From Panulirus ornatus (Eukaryota > Arthropoda > Malacostraca > Decapoda > Palinuridae): DNA of 64,000 bases. The stretch spans positions 26,670,189 through 26,734,188 of the forward strand of contig NC_092234.1 in NCBI RefSeq assembly GCF_036320965.1, read 5' to 3'. Below, piece after piece: positions 9,316 through 20,581 of this stretch (position 1 is its first letter; the number at the start of each line of letters is the position of its first letter). The notes beneath the pieces were generated by a model. It searched no databases and was not told the origin of the DNA. It was given only the letters and a program-made list of their open reading frames with translations. The position numbers were made by a program, and so were the translations under genes.

Positions 9316-11527
9316 TCTCGGTACCTTCCTGTATTCTATACAGACTAGGAGGGGTATCTTCTCCACTGTCAAGGCCTTCACCATGTTATTTGCTTCTGTT
9401 TGATTGGTGAGTGATTAATTTGCTATCTGCCTACAGGTGCCATAAAGTTCACATTACTGACTGTAGATGATGCTGCTGTCTGAGTCCCTTGCAAGTGGCT
9501 TGCTACAGGATGATGCTCTTAAGGTTTCTTGTGTGGAATGAAGTAAGCACTGAGGGCTGATGAATCCCACTGCACTCATGGTAAACACAAGTTCAGGTAC
9601 TATGGGATTCCCCAAGCGTCACTTTCGCTAGATCTGGATTCTTAACATGATGAACTTGATCTTGCTTAGAAGCAGCTCCTGAGAACTTGTGGTCTTGAAG
9701 TTGGTAGTGGGGCTCAAGTGTGGTAAAGAAACTGCTGATGTTGCTGAAGGGTGTGAGATCCTCACTCATGAACATGACTAGCTGTCTTGATCTTAGCTTG
9801 GTAAGGTTCAGCAGGCTTGTGCCAGTGGGCAAACAGTCTTTAAGATTTGCTAAGGTTGGAAGGCAAGACTTCTTGGACCTGGTCATCAGCAGTCTGGCTC
9901 AGCAGGCTTTCATCTTACTTTTGGGGTAAAAGAAGGAATAAAGAAAAGAAAATTGTCCTTAGGAAAGTTAGATGTGCCACACATTTTTAAACTGATATTA
10001 CAGTGTAAACTGTAGCAGTCATAGAATCAGCCATTTGTTGTTTTATATGTATTTAATTAGGCTAATTTAAAAATATCTAATGTGACATGTTAACTCATTT
10101 CAGTCTTATGTTGGATAGGTTTTGGCCTAATTATTTAATACTTGTTCAGAGTTGAAAATGCAGTTTTTGTTCAGTTTCAATATGGAATAGCTTGTGAGGT
10201 GTAGACTGTATTAATATCAGATATTCTAATAGTGTAATGGAGTTTGCCAAGCTTTCCTCTTCAGAACACTGATGATGAAACAGATTTAGGTGAGATACAG
10301 TTAATATAAAAAGTAAAAAAATTTTTCAGATGAAAATAACAGAAGATTGGATGAGATATGGGGAGAAGAGAAATCCATTTCCTTTTATGGCTAATTCAGA
10401 TTTAAATATTAGCAATGATATTTTGATAGGTGATGTAGTTAGAAATATTTGAGTACATTTGATTAAACAGTTGAGTAGTCCAAAGACTACTGCTCTTCTT
10501 GTTATATGAAAGTTATATTGAATATTCCCTGCTTTTTTTAGATTAATGATTTTTTTCTTTAGATTTGTGTGACATAAGGAGAAGGATGGTCTTAACATGT
10601 TCATGACCTTTGTGCCACTCTCTGCACCTTAACTTGAAACGTTAGGTCATGTCAATGATATTGGCGTGTAACTCAAAGAATCTTACTTCACTGGATAAGA
10701 TCCTGCTTTACGTGTGAGCACAGCAATTGATTAGTCATGACCGGTTCAAAAATCAGTTGATTTCTGCATAAAAAAGTTAATCATAAGAAGTGAATTCTTT
10801 GGGGGTACAGTTTTTCCAGCTCTGCAGTATTTGAAAAAACTTATCTTTTAACTTCCCTGATAATTTCGATGCAAAGGATGGTTATTTTGGAAAAAAGAAT
10901 TCATATCCTTAATTTATGAATTTTGAATTCTCTAAGTAAAAGCAGAAGCCAGCTATCCATGAATTCAGAATTTTGAAGCCAAAGTCTACAAAACCTGGCT
11001 TTGAGAGGCTGAAACCGAAAAGCCACTTCCCCTTACATTCGTTTCTCTTTGTTTTTTCTCTTTTTTTCTCATTCAAGGCCTACTTTAATAAGGACTTCTG
11101 CCTTGCCTGTGGCCTTTGTTATTAAAAGTGAAGCCTGGTAAATCAGAAGAATTGGATAAGAGTATATTCCTCAGAGGGAGATATTGATTTTAGAATTTTG
11201 AAAGTATTTTGAGATCATGATGTGTAGAATAAACTATAGCTCAGCTTCCATACTCTGTAGTTAGAAAAAGGCCTAGATAGAGAAATGGACAAACCTTTTG
11301 ACCATCATAACAATAGTTTTTTTTCATATAAAGAATAGAATAATGAAAACATAGATGACATAGTAAGTGTATAACCATGTGATATATAGATTGGGGAGGA
11401 ATTAATGTTACCCATCTACTGTTTTGTAGAAAGTACAGAATTATTATTCATTCCATGTTATGAATTTACCTTAATCAGGTTTACGTTAGGTTCCAAAAAC
11501 TGCTGCGTCTCTTTTGTCCTACAAACA
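9316..11527. other. Single-copy DNA, no gene identified
   Basis: A clean AT-rich sequence without LINE homology. A 97-codon minus-strand open frame at 9,593-9,886 and an overlapping 69-codon plus-strand frame have no recognisable domain. Either could be an exon, but neither has convincing splice sites at both ends. Confidence 0.5.
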
Positions 11528-11646
11528 ATGACCTCCAGTACATCAGTGGTTGTGGCTTTGGTCCCTGACTTGAAACAGACCCAACTCATCAGCTTCTTGC
11601 CTTTGGACAAGCCAATGGAAAAGTTGCTCTTACGACTTTCAGCAAG
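11528..11646 (+). CDS. Possible host exon, unidentified protein
   Basis: An open stretch starts at an ATG in good arthropod context (acaaacaATGa, A at -3) and runs 39 codons to AAG|gtacct, a fair splice donor at 11,646/11,647. The peptide includes VVVALVPDLKQTQL and LDKPMEKLLLRLSA, which look more protein-like than neighbouring frames. A pyrimidine-rich tract (tctcttttgtcctac) followed by ctccag at 11,531-11,538 would also allow an internal exon starting at 11,539. I do not recognise the family. A loose resemblance to the N-terminal module of 2'-phosphodiesterase 12-like proteins is only an idea. The downstream exon is not identified. Confidence 0.25.
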
Positions 11647-11985
11647 GTACCTTATCCACGGTAATAAAGGGGAGAGAATTCAGTAATAATATCAGCACTT
11701 CTGTTTTGTGTTAAATATTTCCAAATAAAATTACAGTAGCCCAGTAAGGTATGCCATTGCTTTAAAATGTAACATTCTTGAATGAAACTGGTAAAGAATT
11801 GACACAAACACTTTAGGGTATATCGGAAGTTATAAAATGTGTTTTCTTTCAAACTTGATTGCCGTTTTACAACATTGGATCTAAAGTGATGCAAGGAACC
11901 AGATATAGAAAGTCCACCATCCATTTTCTCCATCCATTCCTTGCCTTTCAAGTGTTAATGCAATTAAAAAAAATCAAGCTTTCTA
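11647..11985. other. Single-copy DNA, nothing recognised
   Basis: AT-rich. It would be intron if the preceding exon call is right. Confidence 0.4.
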
Positions 11986-12788
11986 TCCCACAACTAGGAT
12001 CCACAGACCTCTCCATGGTTTTCACCATGGATGCTTTACATTTGTCTGGTTCAGATCCAGTGACAGTGCATCACCCGTTTATCACATTGTTCTGGATGAC
12101 TCTATCCCATGCAATGCCTTCCACTCTCCTGCATGTTTAAGCCACGATCACTCAAATTATTTTTCAATTCCATCCTTCCATCTCAATTTAGTCCCCCCCC
12201 ATTCTCCTTATACCCTTCACTTTCTGAAAAGATGTATCCTCTTTGCCATGCTTTCATACACATAGATTCCATGAGTTAGACTATTTCAGCACAACGCCTT
12301 TGCTCTCTCATCCACACTTTTTATTCGCATACCTTCTCTCTTACCCTTTCATAAACTTATTTGATTAAAACACCTTACACCAAAATTGTCCGTAGACATT
12401 TTTATTTCCAACACATCCCATCTCCTCCACACACAACCATCAAAAGCCATGCCAAGCAACCATATGGATAATGTTGGACTGCTATTCCTTTAAATATATC
12501 CGTTTTTGCCCTATGAACCCAAGTACAATGATCCTGTCCTTTCACACTTTCTTCGCTCTTCCAGAACCTTCCGTCCGACCCACCCAATGAATCCACTTCC
12601 ACTTCCATGGTTTCATTCCATTGTAAGTCCACTTCCCATAATTTGAAAAACACCTTATAGAAACCACTTTTTTCATGTCTTCTCTGTTAAAACTCACACC
12701 ACCCAACTAACCAGGCCCTTCAACCCTGCTAATTTTAATAACATTCTTTTATTCACATTTACTCTCCAATTACTTCACATACTTCCAA
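11986..12788 (-). mobile_element. Old LINE copy E/H, first half (minus)
   Basis: A diverged copy starting ccacaactaggatccacaga, with blocks such as tccatggttttcaccatgg, ctcctgcatgttta and cacacaaccatcaaaagcc, and ending at cttcacatacttccaa. Its continuation (aactcagtccggcaattttt) lies at 17,767, on the far side of a 5-kb insertion. It lacks the 3' terminal module, as copy D does. Confidence 0.7.
12781..12788. repeat. Target-site duplication, left copy (acttccaa)
   Basis: Identical to 17,767-17,774. The old minus-strand LINE is continuous across the pair, so this octamer is the duplicated target of the plus-strand insertion between them. Confidence 0.8.
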
Positions 12789-15230
12789 AGAGAAAGGTGC
12801 AAGAGGTGAAAAAAGGGCAAATGAAGTTGGGGTGAGAGAGTATCATAGATTTTTAGGGAGAATAAAAAGATGTTGTGGAGGAGGTAAATATAGTGCGTAA
12901 AGACAAGGGAGTAAAGGGGGGAAAGAATAAAACTTCAGTGAAGGGGGCTGAATGGGGGGTGATAACAATTATGGTGATGTGAGAAGAGATGGATGAGTAT
13001 TTTGGAAGGTTTTGTTGAATGTGTAGTGATGATAAGAGTGTGCAGATATAGGGTGTTTTGGTCCGAGGTAGGTGTGCAAAGTGAGAGGGTTAGGCGAATA
13101 AATGATTTGGTAAATAGAGAAGAGGTATTAAAAAGCTTGCAGAATGATGAAAGCCAGCAAGGCAGCAGGTTTTGGAGGTAATGCAGTGGAAGTTATAAAA
13201 AAAGGGGGTGACTTTATTGTTTGACTGATTGGTTAAGGTTATTTAATGTATGTATGTTCATGTTGGGTGGGTGTTTATTGGTGTCATATGCACCTGGGCA
13301 TGAGAAGAAAGATCATGAGAGGCAAGTGTTTTGGGAGCAGCTAAATGGTGGTAGTTAGCGTTTTGATGCACTATGCACCGGGTTACGAGATGGGTTATTT
13401 GAATGCGAAGGTTAGTAATTTGGCAGTTTAGAAATCATAGGTATGCTGGGTGTTCATTGTTGTAAATGGAAATGGTGAAGAGCTTGTAGATTTATGTGCT
13501 GACAAAGGACTGATGATTGGGAATACCCTGGTTTAAAAAGCTAGAATATTACATAATATACTTATGTAAGAGGAAGAAGATGGCCAAAGAGCGTTATTGA
13601 TTACGTGTTAATTGACAGGCGTGCGAAAGAGAGATCGTTTGTGGATGTTAATGTGTTTTTTTTGAGTACAGGTGCAACTGGAGGGATGTCCTGATCATTA
13701 TCTTGTGGAGGCTTAAGGTAAATTAGTATGGTTTTTCAGTAAAGAGGAGTGAATTGTTGGGTGAAGAAGGTTGTTGAGAGTAAGTGATCTTGGGAAGGAG
13801 ACCAGTGTGGGAAGTACCATGAAGACTGTGTACAAAAGGAAAAGGTGAAGAACAAAGGAAGTAAGTGAGTGGGATGAATGGATGTATTTATGAATCCTTG
13901 ATGGATTGCCGCAAAAGATGCCTTGTTGCATGAGAATAGTGGAGGTGGCTGTTTTATAAATGGGTAGTGATGGTGGGATAAGAAAAAGATTATTAGTGAA
14001 AGAGAAGAGAGATGCATTAGGACTATTTTAGCAGGGAAAAAATTCGATTTGAGTGGGAGAATGTATAAAAGAAAGTAGACCAGGAGGTCAAGAGAAAGGT
14101 GCAAGAGTGAAAAAAAGGGCAAAATGAGAGTTGGGGTGAGAGACCTATCAGTAAATTTTAGGGAGAATAAAAAGATGTATCTGGAAGGAGGAAATAGGGT
14201 GCGTAAGACAAGGAGCAAATGGGAACATCATGAAGGGCGAAAGGGGGAGGTGATAACAAGTAGGTGATGTGAGGGGGAAAATAAAAGAGTATTTTAAAGG
14301 TTTTGTTAAAATGTGTTATGAAAGTGGCAGATATAGGGTTTTTTGGTCGAGGTGGTGTCAAAGGAGAGGGTTAGGGAAAATGATTTGGTAAACAAGAAGA
14401 GGTAGTAAAGCTTTGGGAAAGTGAAACCCGGGAAGGCAGCTTTTTTTGGAGGGATTCAGTGGAATTTATTAAAAAGGGGGGTGACTTATTTGACGGGTTG
14501 GAAAGGTTATTTAAGTATTATGACCATGGTGAGGTGCTGGGGGGATTGGGGAATGCTGCATGTCCCCTTGTAAAAAGGGAAAAGGGGAAAGAGTGATGCT
14601 CAATTAAGGTATAATTTTTTGAGTATTCCTGGTAAATTATAGGGGAAAGGGTATTGATGAGAGGGTGAAGCATGTACAGGGTTTCAGTTTGGGGGAAGAA
14701 CCCCAAGGGTGGATTTGGGTGGTTTTGCTTGAAAATGAGGGAAAGAAATACTTAGAAAAGCAAAGGATTGTAGTACATTTATGGATCGGAGAAGGCATAT
14801 GATAGGTTGATGAGATGCTCTGTGAAGGTATTAAGAATATATGGTTGGGGGGCAATTGTTAGAACAGTGAAAATTTTTTATGAGGATGTAAGGCATGTGT
14901 ACGGAGGAAGGAGGAAAGTGTTGGTTCATGAATGTGGGTTTTTGCGGGGGGGTGGTGATTTTCCCCATGGTTTTTTAAATTTTTTTTATGGAGGGGTTAA
15001 AAAGGGAGGTAATGCAAAGTTGGAAAGGGGGGCAAGTAAAAGCTGTTGGGGAAAGGGGCTTGGATGAGTCATTTTGTTCGCGATGATACAGCGCTGGGGG
15101 ATTTTGAGAAACTGCAGAAGCGGTGACTGATTTTTGGTAAAGTTTTTAAAAAGAAAAATTTAGAGAAAATGTGAATAGACAATTTTATTGGGTACAGTAG
15201 GGTGGGGTCAAGTCAATTGGGAGGTATTTT

Positions 15231-15530
15231 TTGAAGGAAAAAACTGGAGGAAGTAAGTGTTTTGATATCTGGGAGGGGATCGCAGGGGGAGGGAACCATG
15301 GAAGCAAATGGATAAAAGGGTGGGGGGGGGGGCAAAAATTTTTTGGGGACCTAAAAAAATGTGTGGAAGTCGAGAACATTATTCGAAAGCAAAAATGGGT
15401 ATTTTTAAAGGGAATAGTGGTTTCCAACAATTTTTATGGTTGCGAGGCGGGGCTTTGGATAGAGTGTGCGCAGGAGGATGGATGTGCGGGAAATGAGATT
15501 TTTGAGGACAAGTGTGTGTGGGTGGTTTGA
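15231..15530 (+). pseudogene. RT C-terminal open fragment in LINE copy F
   Basis: A 99-residue plus-strand stretch includes CFDIWEGIAGGGNHGSKWIK, KCVEVENIIRKQKWVFLKGI and NFYGCEAGLWIECAQEDGCA. These are degraded equivalents of this family's CFRYLGVDL, NVWKSRTLSRKAKMG and LYGCEAWAMD blocks. Part of it is read in a shifted frame (VEVENII instead of WKSRTLS), the mark of single-base indels. Confidence 0.65.
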
Positions 15531-15968
15531 CGAGTAAGAAACGTAAGGGAAGAGAGATGTGGGGAAAAAAAAAGAGGGGGTTGAGAGGCAAAGAGGGTTT
15601 TGAAAGGGTTTGGGCACATGGGAAAATGATGGGAAATTGACCAAAGGATTAGTGTGGGAGGGGGAGGGAAGGGGGGAAAAAGGGGAAAAAAATTGGAGGT
15701 GGAAAATGGAGTGAAAAAGATTTTTTTGTATCGGGGGCCCGAACACGGAGGGTGAAAGGGGGCAAGAATAGAGTGAATTTTTGGGGGTCTGTGGTATCCG
15801 GGGTTGAGGGCTGCATGGATTGAAGGGCTGTAAAGGGGCTGGGTAAACCCTGGAAAGCTGTGTAGGTATTAATTTTTCGGTGTGGCGGTTGTATTACATG
15901 TGATGGGGGGGGGGGTTGGATTTCTTTCGTCTTTTCCTTGCCTACCCCGCAAACCCGGGGGACAGCGA

Positions 15969-15969
<1 letters not shown>

Positions 15970-16001
<32 letters not shown>
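15970..16001 (+). repeat. Poly-A tail of LINE copy F
   Basis: 32 uninterrupted A directly after the terminal module (gggggacagcgac). It marks the 3' end of the youngest nested insertion. Confidence 0.85.
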
Positions 16002-16003
<2 letters not shown>

Positions 16004-17766
16004 ATTAACAGGAAATTAACAAAAGCCATTGTACAAAAGGGAAAGGGGGTAGAGTGATGCCAAATTACAGGGTAAATTTTTTGAGTATCCCCGGAAATTA
16101 AATGGAGGGGATTGTTGAAGGGAAGGCAGTACGAGCACAGATTTTGGGGAAAGAGGTGGGTTTCAGAATTTGGAAAGGGTTGGGGGGATCGGGGTTTTCT
16201 TTGAAGAATTTATTTGGGGGAAATATTAAAAAGCAATGGATTTGAACATTTTTGGATTGGAGAAGGGATATGAAGAGTTGAAAGAGATGCTTGTGGAAGG
16301 TAAAGAAATATGGGGGGAGGCAAGTTGTTAGAAGCAGTGAAAAATTTTTATCGAGATTAAGGGATGTGTATGTTTGGAAGAGAGGAAAAGATTGGTTCTC
16401 AGTGAATGTAGGTTTTTCGGCAGGGGTGTGATGTCCATGGTTGTTAATTTTTTTATGGATGGGGGTTTTTAGGGGGGTGAATGCAAAATTTTGGGAAAAG
16501 GGGGGAAGTTAAGTTTTTGGGAGAGAGAGCTTTTGGGAAATGAGTCATTGTTGTTCGCTAAGATACAGCGTGGTGGTGATTCATTTGAAACTGCAGAAAA
16601 TGACTGGTTTTGGGAAAGTGTGTGAAAAAAGAAAAATTGAGTAAATGTAATAAAGAAGGATTAGGTACAGTAGGGTTTTGGGTCAAACAATGGGGGGAAG
16701 TTGAATGGGGAAAAAAAATGGAGGAAGTAAAGTGTTTTAAGATATCTGGGAGTTGGATCTGGTAGTGGATGTAACCATTGGAAGCAGAAGTGAAACATAT
16801 GGTGGGGGGAGGGGGCAAAAATCCTGGAAGCCTTGAAGATGTTGTGGAAATTCGAGAACATTATCTCGGGAAAAGCACAAATGGGTAGTTTGAAGGAATA
16901 GTGGTTTCCAACAATGTTGTATGGTTGTGAGCATGGCTATGGATAGAAGTTGTGGTGCATGAGATGATGTTTGCTTAAATGAGATGTTTTAGGACAATAT
17001 GTGGTGTGATGGTTATGATCAAGTAAAGTAATGAAAGGGTAAGAGAGATGTTGTGGAAACAAAAAAGACATGGTTGAGAGAGCAGAAGAGGGTGCTTTGA
17101 AATGGTTTGGGTACATGGAAGAGAATGAGAGAGAAAGATGACCAAGAGATATATGTGTCGGAGGTGGAGGAACAAGGAGAAGTTGGGAGACCAAAATAGA
17201 GGTGGGAAAGATGAGTGAAAAAGATTTTGAGTGATTGGAGCCTGAACATGCAGGAGGTGAAAGGCGGGCAAGGAATAGAGTGAAAGTAGATCGATGTGGT
17301 AAACCGTGGTCGACGTGCTGTCAATGGATTGAATCGGGCATGTGAATTCATCTGGGGTAAACCATGGAAGTTGTGTGGGGCCTTGATGTGGAAAGGGAGC
17401 TGTGGTTTCGGTCCTTAATTGCATGACAGCTAGAGACTGATGTGAACGTAGGGACCTTGTTGTCTTTTCCTATGCGCTACCTCGCTTACATGAGGGGGAA
17501 GAGGGATGTATTCCATTTGTGGCGGAAGGTTGCAATGGAAATGAATAAAGGCAAGACATTGTGAAAATTGTGTGCATGTGTTTATAAGTATTGTTGTGTG
17601 TGTGTATATATTGTACATAGAGATGTATAGGTTATGTATAATTTGCATGTGGTGGACGTGTATGTATGTACATGTGATGGGGGGGTTGGGGCCATTTCTT
17701 TGTCTGTTTCCTGCAGCTACCTCGCAAAATGCGGGAGACAGCGACAAAGCAATATAAATATAAATA

Positions 17767-18480
17767 ACTTCCAAACTCAGTCCGGCAATTTTTGGCCAGT
17801 TATCTCAACAGTGCTGTATCTTCAAAAACAACAGCTGACTCACTTCCTAATCCCTCTCTTCTACAGACTGAAAACTCAACCTTCTCTGCAAAACTCTTGC
17901 ATTTACCTCCCTCACCACCACATCCATAAACAAATTGAACAACCATGGTGACAATCATGCACCTTGCTGAAGAGCAAGCAACCTCATTCACTAGAACTAT
18001 TTCTCTCCTGCTCTTCAGACTCATATGTATGCCACTTACCCATCATAAAACTTCTCACTCTTTGTAACATCTTTCTTCCCACACATTATCTCCTTAAGAC
18101 TTCCGCAAAGCAACTCTTATCAGCTCTATCATATGCATTCCCAAGAACCATAAGATGCCACGTAACAAATACATCTGTTTATTCTAAGTATCGTACACAC
18201 ATTCCTTAAATGCAAATACCTGAACCACACAACCACACCACTTCTGAAACATCACTAGTGCACCTCCCCAATCTGATGCTCTGAACTTGACTTCACCGTC
18301 TCAGTCAGTACCCTCCCATTCACATAACCAAGAATAGTTTAACAAACCAACCTCTGGTAGTTTGAACAGTTTACCTTAATCCCCCTGTCCTTTATATAAT
18401 GGCACTGTACATGCATTCTGCCAGTCCTTAAACACCCATACATACATAGATCCTTACATTCCATCATTAGCACAGTCCCC
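17767..18480 (-). mobile_element. Old LINE copy E/H, second half (minus)
   Basis: It opens with the duplicated acttccaa and continues exactly where 12,788 stopped: actcagtc, gtgctgtatc, caacagctgactcacttcc, ccataaacaaattgaacaac, a decayed catggtgacaatcatgcacc, cagctctatcatatgca and accctcccattcacataac. It is diverged by substitutions and small deletions. It fades out after catacatacatagatcc. Confidence 0.75.
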
Positions 18481-19043
18481 CCATCTATCTTGAACCTTGA
18501 GATGACACAGGCAAACTGAGTTATCAGTGGCATGTATAACTCATGTTGGAGGCATGCATGCATACCATTTTTCAGAAGAAGAAACCCATGTCTGTTTACA
18601 GAAGATAGAAGTAAATCCAGCAGTATAGAGAAAGGTAGGTCAAATTCTGCGGTCAGACTGAGAGAGTTAATAAGTTTGGTTTGGCTATAGCATCGGGGGA
18701 AACTGTTCAGAAGAGAAAATCTCCGGACACCTTATCATAACTTTACAGTATTTTAAAGGCAGCAATAAACATTGTATGTAATTGATATATTCCAAGTGGA
18801 TTTGTGTTCAATGATATTTGTATGTTTTATTTTCCTGAGTGATGGAAAAGATTAGAGGAGTTTTAGAAATAGACTTTGAGGAGTTTTAGAAATTGAAATA
18901 ATGAAAATTCAGACATCAAACATAAGAATTTTGTTCATTTAGATCTAGCATAGGGAGTTGAGATACTGTATGTATGTTTAACAAATACGACAGTACAAGC
19001 AAGATGAATTTAGTTAACAAGACTAAACTTCTCTTTCGCACAG
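18481..19043. other. Single-copy AT-rich DNA
   Basis: No LINE homology or long open frame. It ends in a pyrimidine tract (aaacttctctttcgcacag) that could be a splice acceptor. Confidence 0.5.
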
Positions 19044-19150
19044 GTCCTAAGCATTCTCGCCGTCAACTCATTGGCATGGAGAACTCAAGAACCTCATCGC
19101 TTGTCTGCAGGCTTAGACGCAAGATCGCACAGAATTCTTTTGTTGTTTGA
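19044..19150 (+). CDS. Possible terminal host exon, unidentified protein
   Basis: After a good acceptor (cttctctttcgcacag|g at 19,043/19,044), the frame starting at 19,046 reads PKHSRRQLIGMENSRTSS, then LVCRLRRKIAQNSFVV, and stops at TGA 19,148-19,150. The peptide is basic and serine-rich and I recognise no domain. A second frame over the same bases is open slightly longer (about 57 codons), which weakens the argument. It has no established link to the candidate exon at 11,528. Confidence 0.2.
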
Positions 19151-19344
19151 GATGTCACACGCACCTAGTCCAGCCACCTCATATACTTTGATCCGAAGGA
19201 ACTCCATGCTGTGTTAGTATGATAATTCTTATTAATGTTTGATTTAGTTTTTATGAAGTTACGATAATGAAGCTGCAATGTGTATATACGTGTGATACAT
19301 ACCCAGTGTATACTGTACACGTGTATATACATCTCCCAGATATT

Positions 19345-19855
19345 TGCATCCTTCCTTTTTAATTATTGTCCAAGTGCTCTCTTTTCTCTTTCATAAACAA
19401 CTTTACTCCTTCATCCCACCACTCATACCCTTTACTAATCCTGCCCAACCTCCCACCTTTCTCAGCCACATGCATTCTTTTTGCACATACCATCCTGCTT
19501 CCCTAAATACATCCCATTCCTCACCCATACCCCTAATGGTCATTTGCTCTCCCTTTTGCCATACTAACGTTTAGTCTCTACCTGGTACTAAGTCCTCTCA
19601 CAGAGTGTCCTTTCCAGGCTCACATACTCTCAACCACTCTCTTCTCCCCAACATTCTCTCTGTTTTTGAAAGCCCTACAAATCTTCACCATCCTTCAAAG
19701 ATAGTGATCAGACATCCCTCCGACGCCCCTCTCAGCACATTTACATCCAAAGTCTCACTTTACAAAGCTGACAATTAACATGTAATCTAACAATGCACAA
19801 TGACCATCTCTCTTACTTGCAATGAAACTTCAGATGTATATCTCTTTTTATTTTT
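19345..19855 (-). mobile_element. Old LINE endonuclease-region fragment (minus)
   Basis: Blocks recognisable on the plus strand: cttcatcccaccactcatac, acatcccattcctcaccc, ccccaacattctctctg, gatagtgatcagacatccct (the reverse of the SDH motif region), catttacatccaaagtctca and gacaattaacatgtaatcta. It covers the end of the endonuclease and the start of the linker. The divergence is mainly substitutions, so this is an old copy. Confidence 0.75.
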
Positions 19856-19904
19856 CCTTCCCCTCATATTTTGGTCAACCTCTAGCTGTCCTGATGCAAT
19901 ATAC

Positions 19905-19976
19905 TGAAACCACATACTCCCATATCCATAAACCAGGCCCCATAGACCTCCATAGGTTTTACTCCAGATGCTCACC
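19905..19976 (-). mobile_element. Short remnant of an old LINE 3' region
   Basis: ccataaaccaggccccatag, ctccataggttttactccag and atgctcac match the starts of the diverged copies at 8,776 and 11,986. It is cut immediately by the poly-T of the next copy at 19,977. Confidence 0.55.
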
Positions 19977-20227
19977 ATTATTTTTTTTTTTTATTAAACT
20001 TAGTCGCTGTTCTCCTGCCTTTGCCGAGGTAGCGCAAGATACAGAAGACAAAGAAAAGTCCCAACCCCCCCCAGTACACATGAATATACATACGTCCCAC
20101 ACACGCAAATATACATACCTACACAGCTATCACATGGTTTTACCCAACCCCAGACGCTTCACATGCCTTGATTCAATCCCACTGAAGCACGTCACCCCGG
20201 TCTATCCACATTCGATCCAATCACTCT
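19977..20227 (-). mobile_element. Young LINE 3' end (minus), broken by the assembly gap
   Basis: Poly-T tail, then the terminal module (cgaggtagcgcaagatacag, about 20,024-20,043), the cacacacgcaaatatacat block and the 3' UTR up to atccaatcactct, where the N run starts. The contig therefore ends inside a high-copy repeat. Confidence 0.85.
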
Positions 20228-20327
20228 NNNNNNNNNNNNNNNNNNNNNNNNNNNNNNNNNNNNNNNNNNNNNNNNNNNNNNNNNNNNNNNNNNNNNNNNN
20301 NNNNNNNNNNNNNNNNNNNNNNNNNNN
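20228..20327. other. Assembly gap (100 N)
   Basis: Exactly 100 N, the conventional placeholder for a scaffold gap of unknown length. The first base after it is also the left end of the large inverted repeat. Confidence 0.99.
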
Positions 20328-20512
20328 TTATAATTGTGGCGGGAGGTTGCGGTGGACCCGGATATTGAGCTCTTGGCCAGCTAGTAGGGAATCAAGCACC
20401 CACCCGGAAAAGGCATTACCGATGGACAACACTCCCCCCCCTCTTTCCTCCTCCTCCCTCCCTACCTTTCCCCTCTGATGACTCTGCAGGATTTTTACCC
20501 TTCAGGAATATA
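20328..20512. other. Single-copy DNA at the start of the left arm
   Basis: Mirrors 51,346-51,521 (gttgcggtggacccggatat, cactcccccccctctttcct, ttttacccttcaggaatat). No coding feature. An AT microsatellite follows at about 20,508-20,585. Confidence 0.6.
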
Positions 20513-20581
20513 TATATATATAATATATTTTTATAGAGATTTATATATATATATTTATATTTTTTATCTATTATATATATA

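Larger units (their letters stand above)
13263..16001 (+). mobile_element. LINE copy F (plus), the longest, with endonuclease and RT remains
   Basis: It begins in the C-terminal half of the APE-type endonuclease: a gcatatgcacctgggcatgag-like block at about 13,286, the GDLN-motif region near 13,391 (reads MGYLNAKV, so the catalytic D is lost or miscalled), and the SDH motif at 13,684-13,710 (tgatcattatcttgtggag, shifted by one extra base). It then covers the linker, the RT (RQGC motif region near 14,945, FADD box near 15,070), the RT C-terminus, the terminal module (about 15,930-15,968) and a 32-base poly-A (15,970-16,001). It sits inside copy G, so it is the youngest of the three layers. I cannot resolve its TSD. 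Confidence 0.8.
12789..17766 (+). mobile_element. LINE copy G (plus), inserted in E/H and split by copy F
   Basis: The first part, 12,789-13,262, starts in the pre-RT region (agagaaaggtgcaagaggtg) and runs to ggttatttaatgtatgtatg. The second part, about 16,023-17,766, resumes at gccattgtacaaaaggg, continues through the RT core (FADD box region near 16,545), the C-terminal region and the 3' UTR, and ends with the terminal module (tacctcgcaaaatgcgggag, 17,718-17,737) and an ataaatataaata tail. It is flanked by acttccaa on both sides. The endonuclease is missing. It has many frameshifts. Confidence 0.8.

Noticed and set aside
9593..9886. 97-codon minus-strand open frame
   Set aside because: An in-frame stop lies just upstream and I could not define splice sites at both ends. 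The peptide is plausible but unrecognised, so it was not called as a gene.
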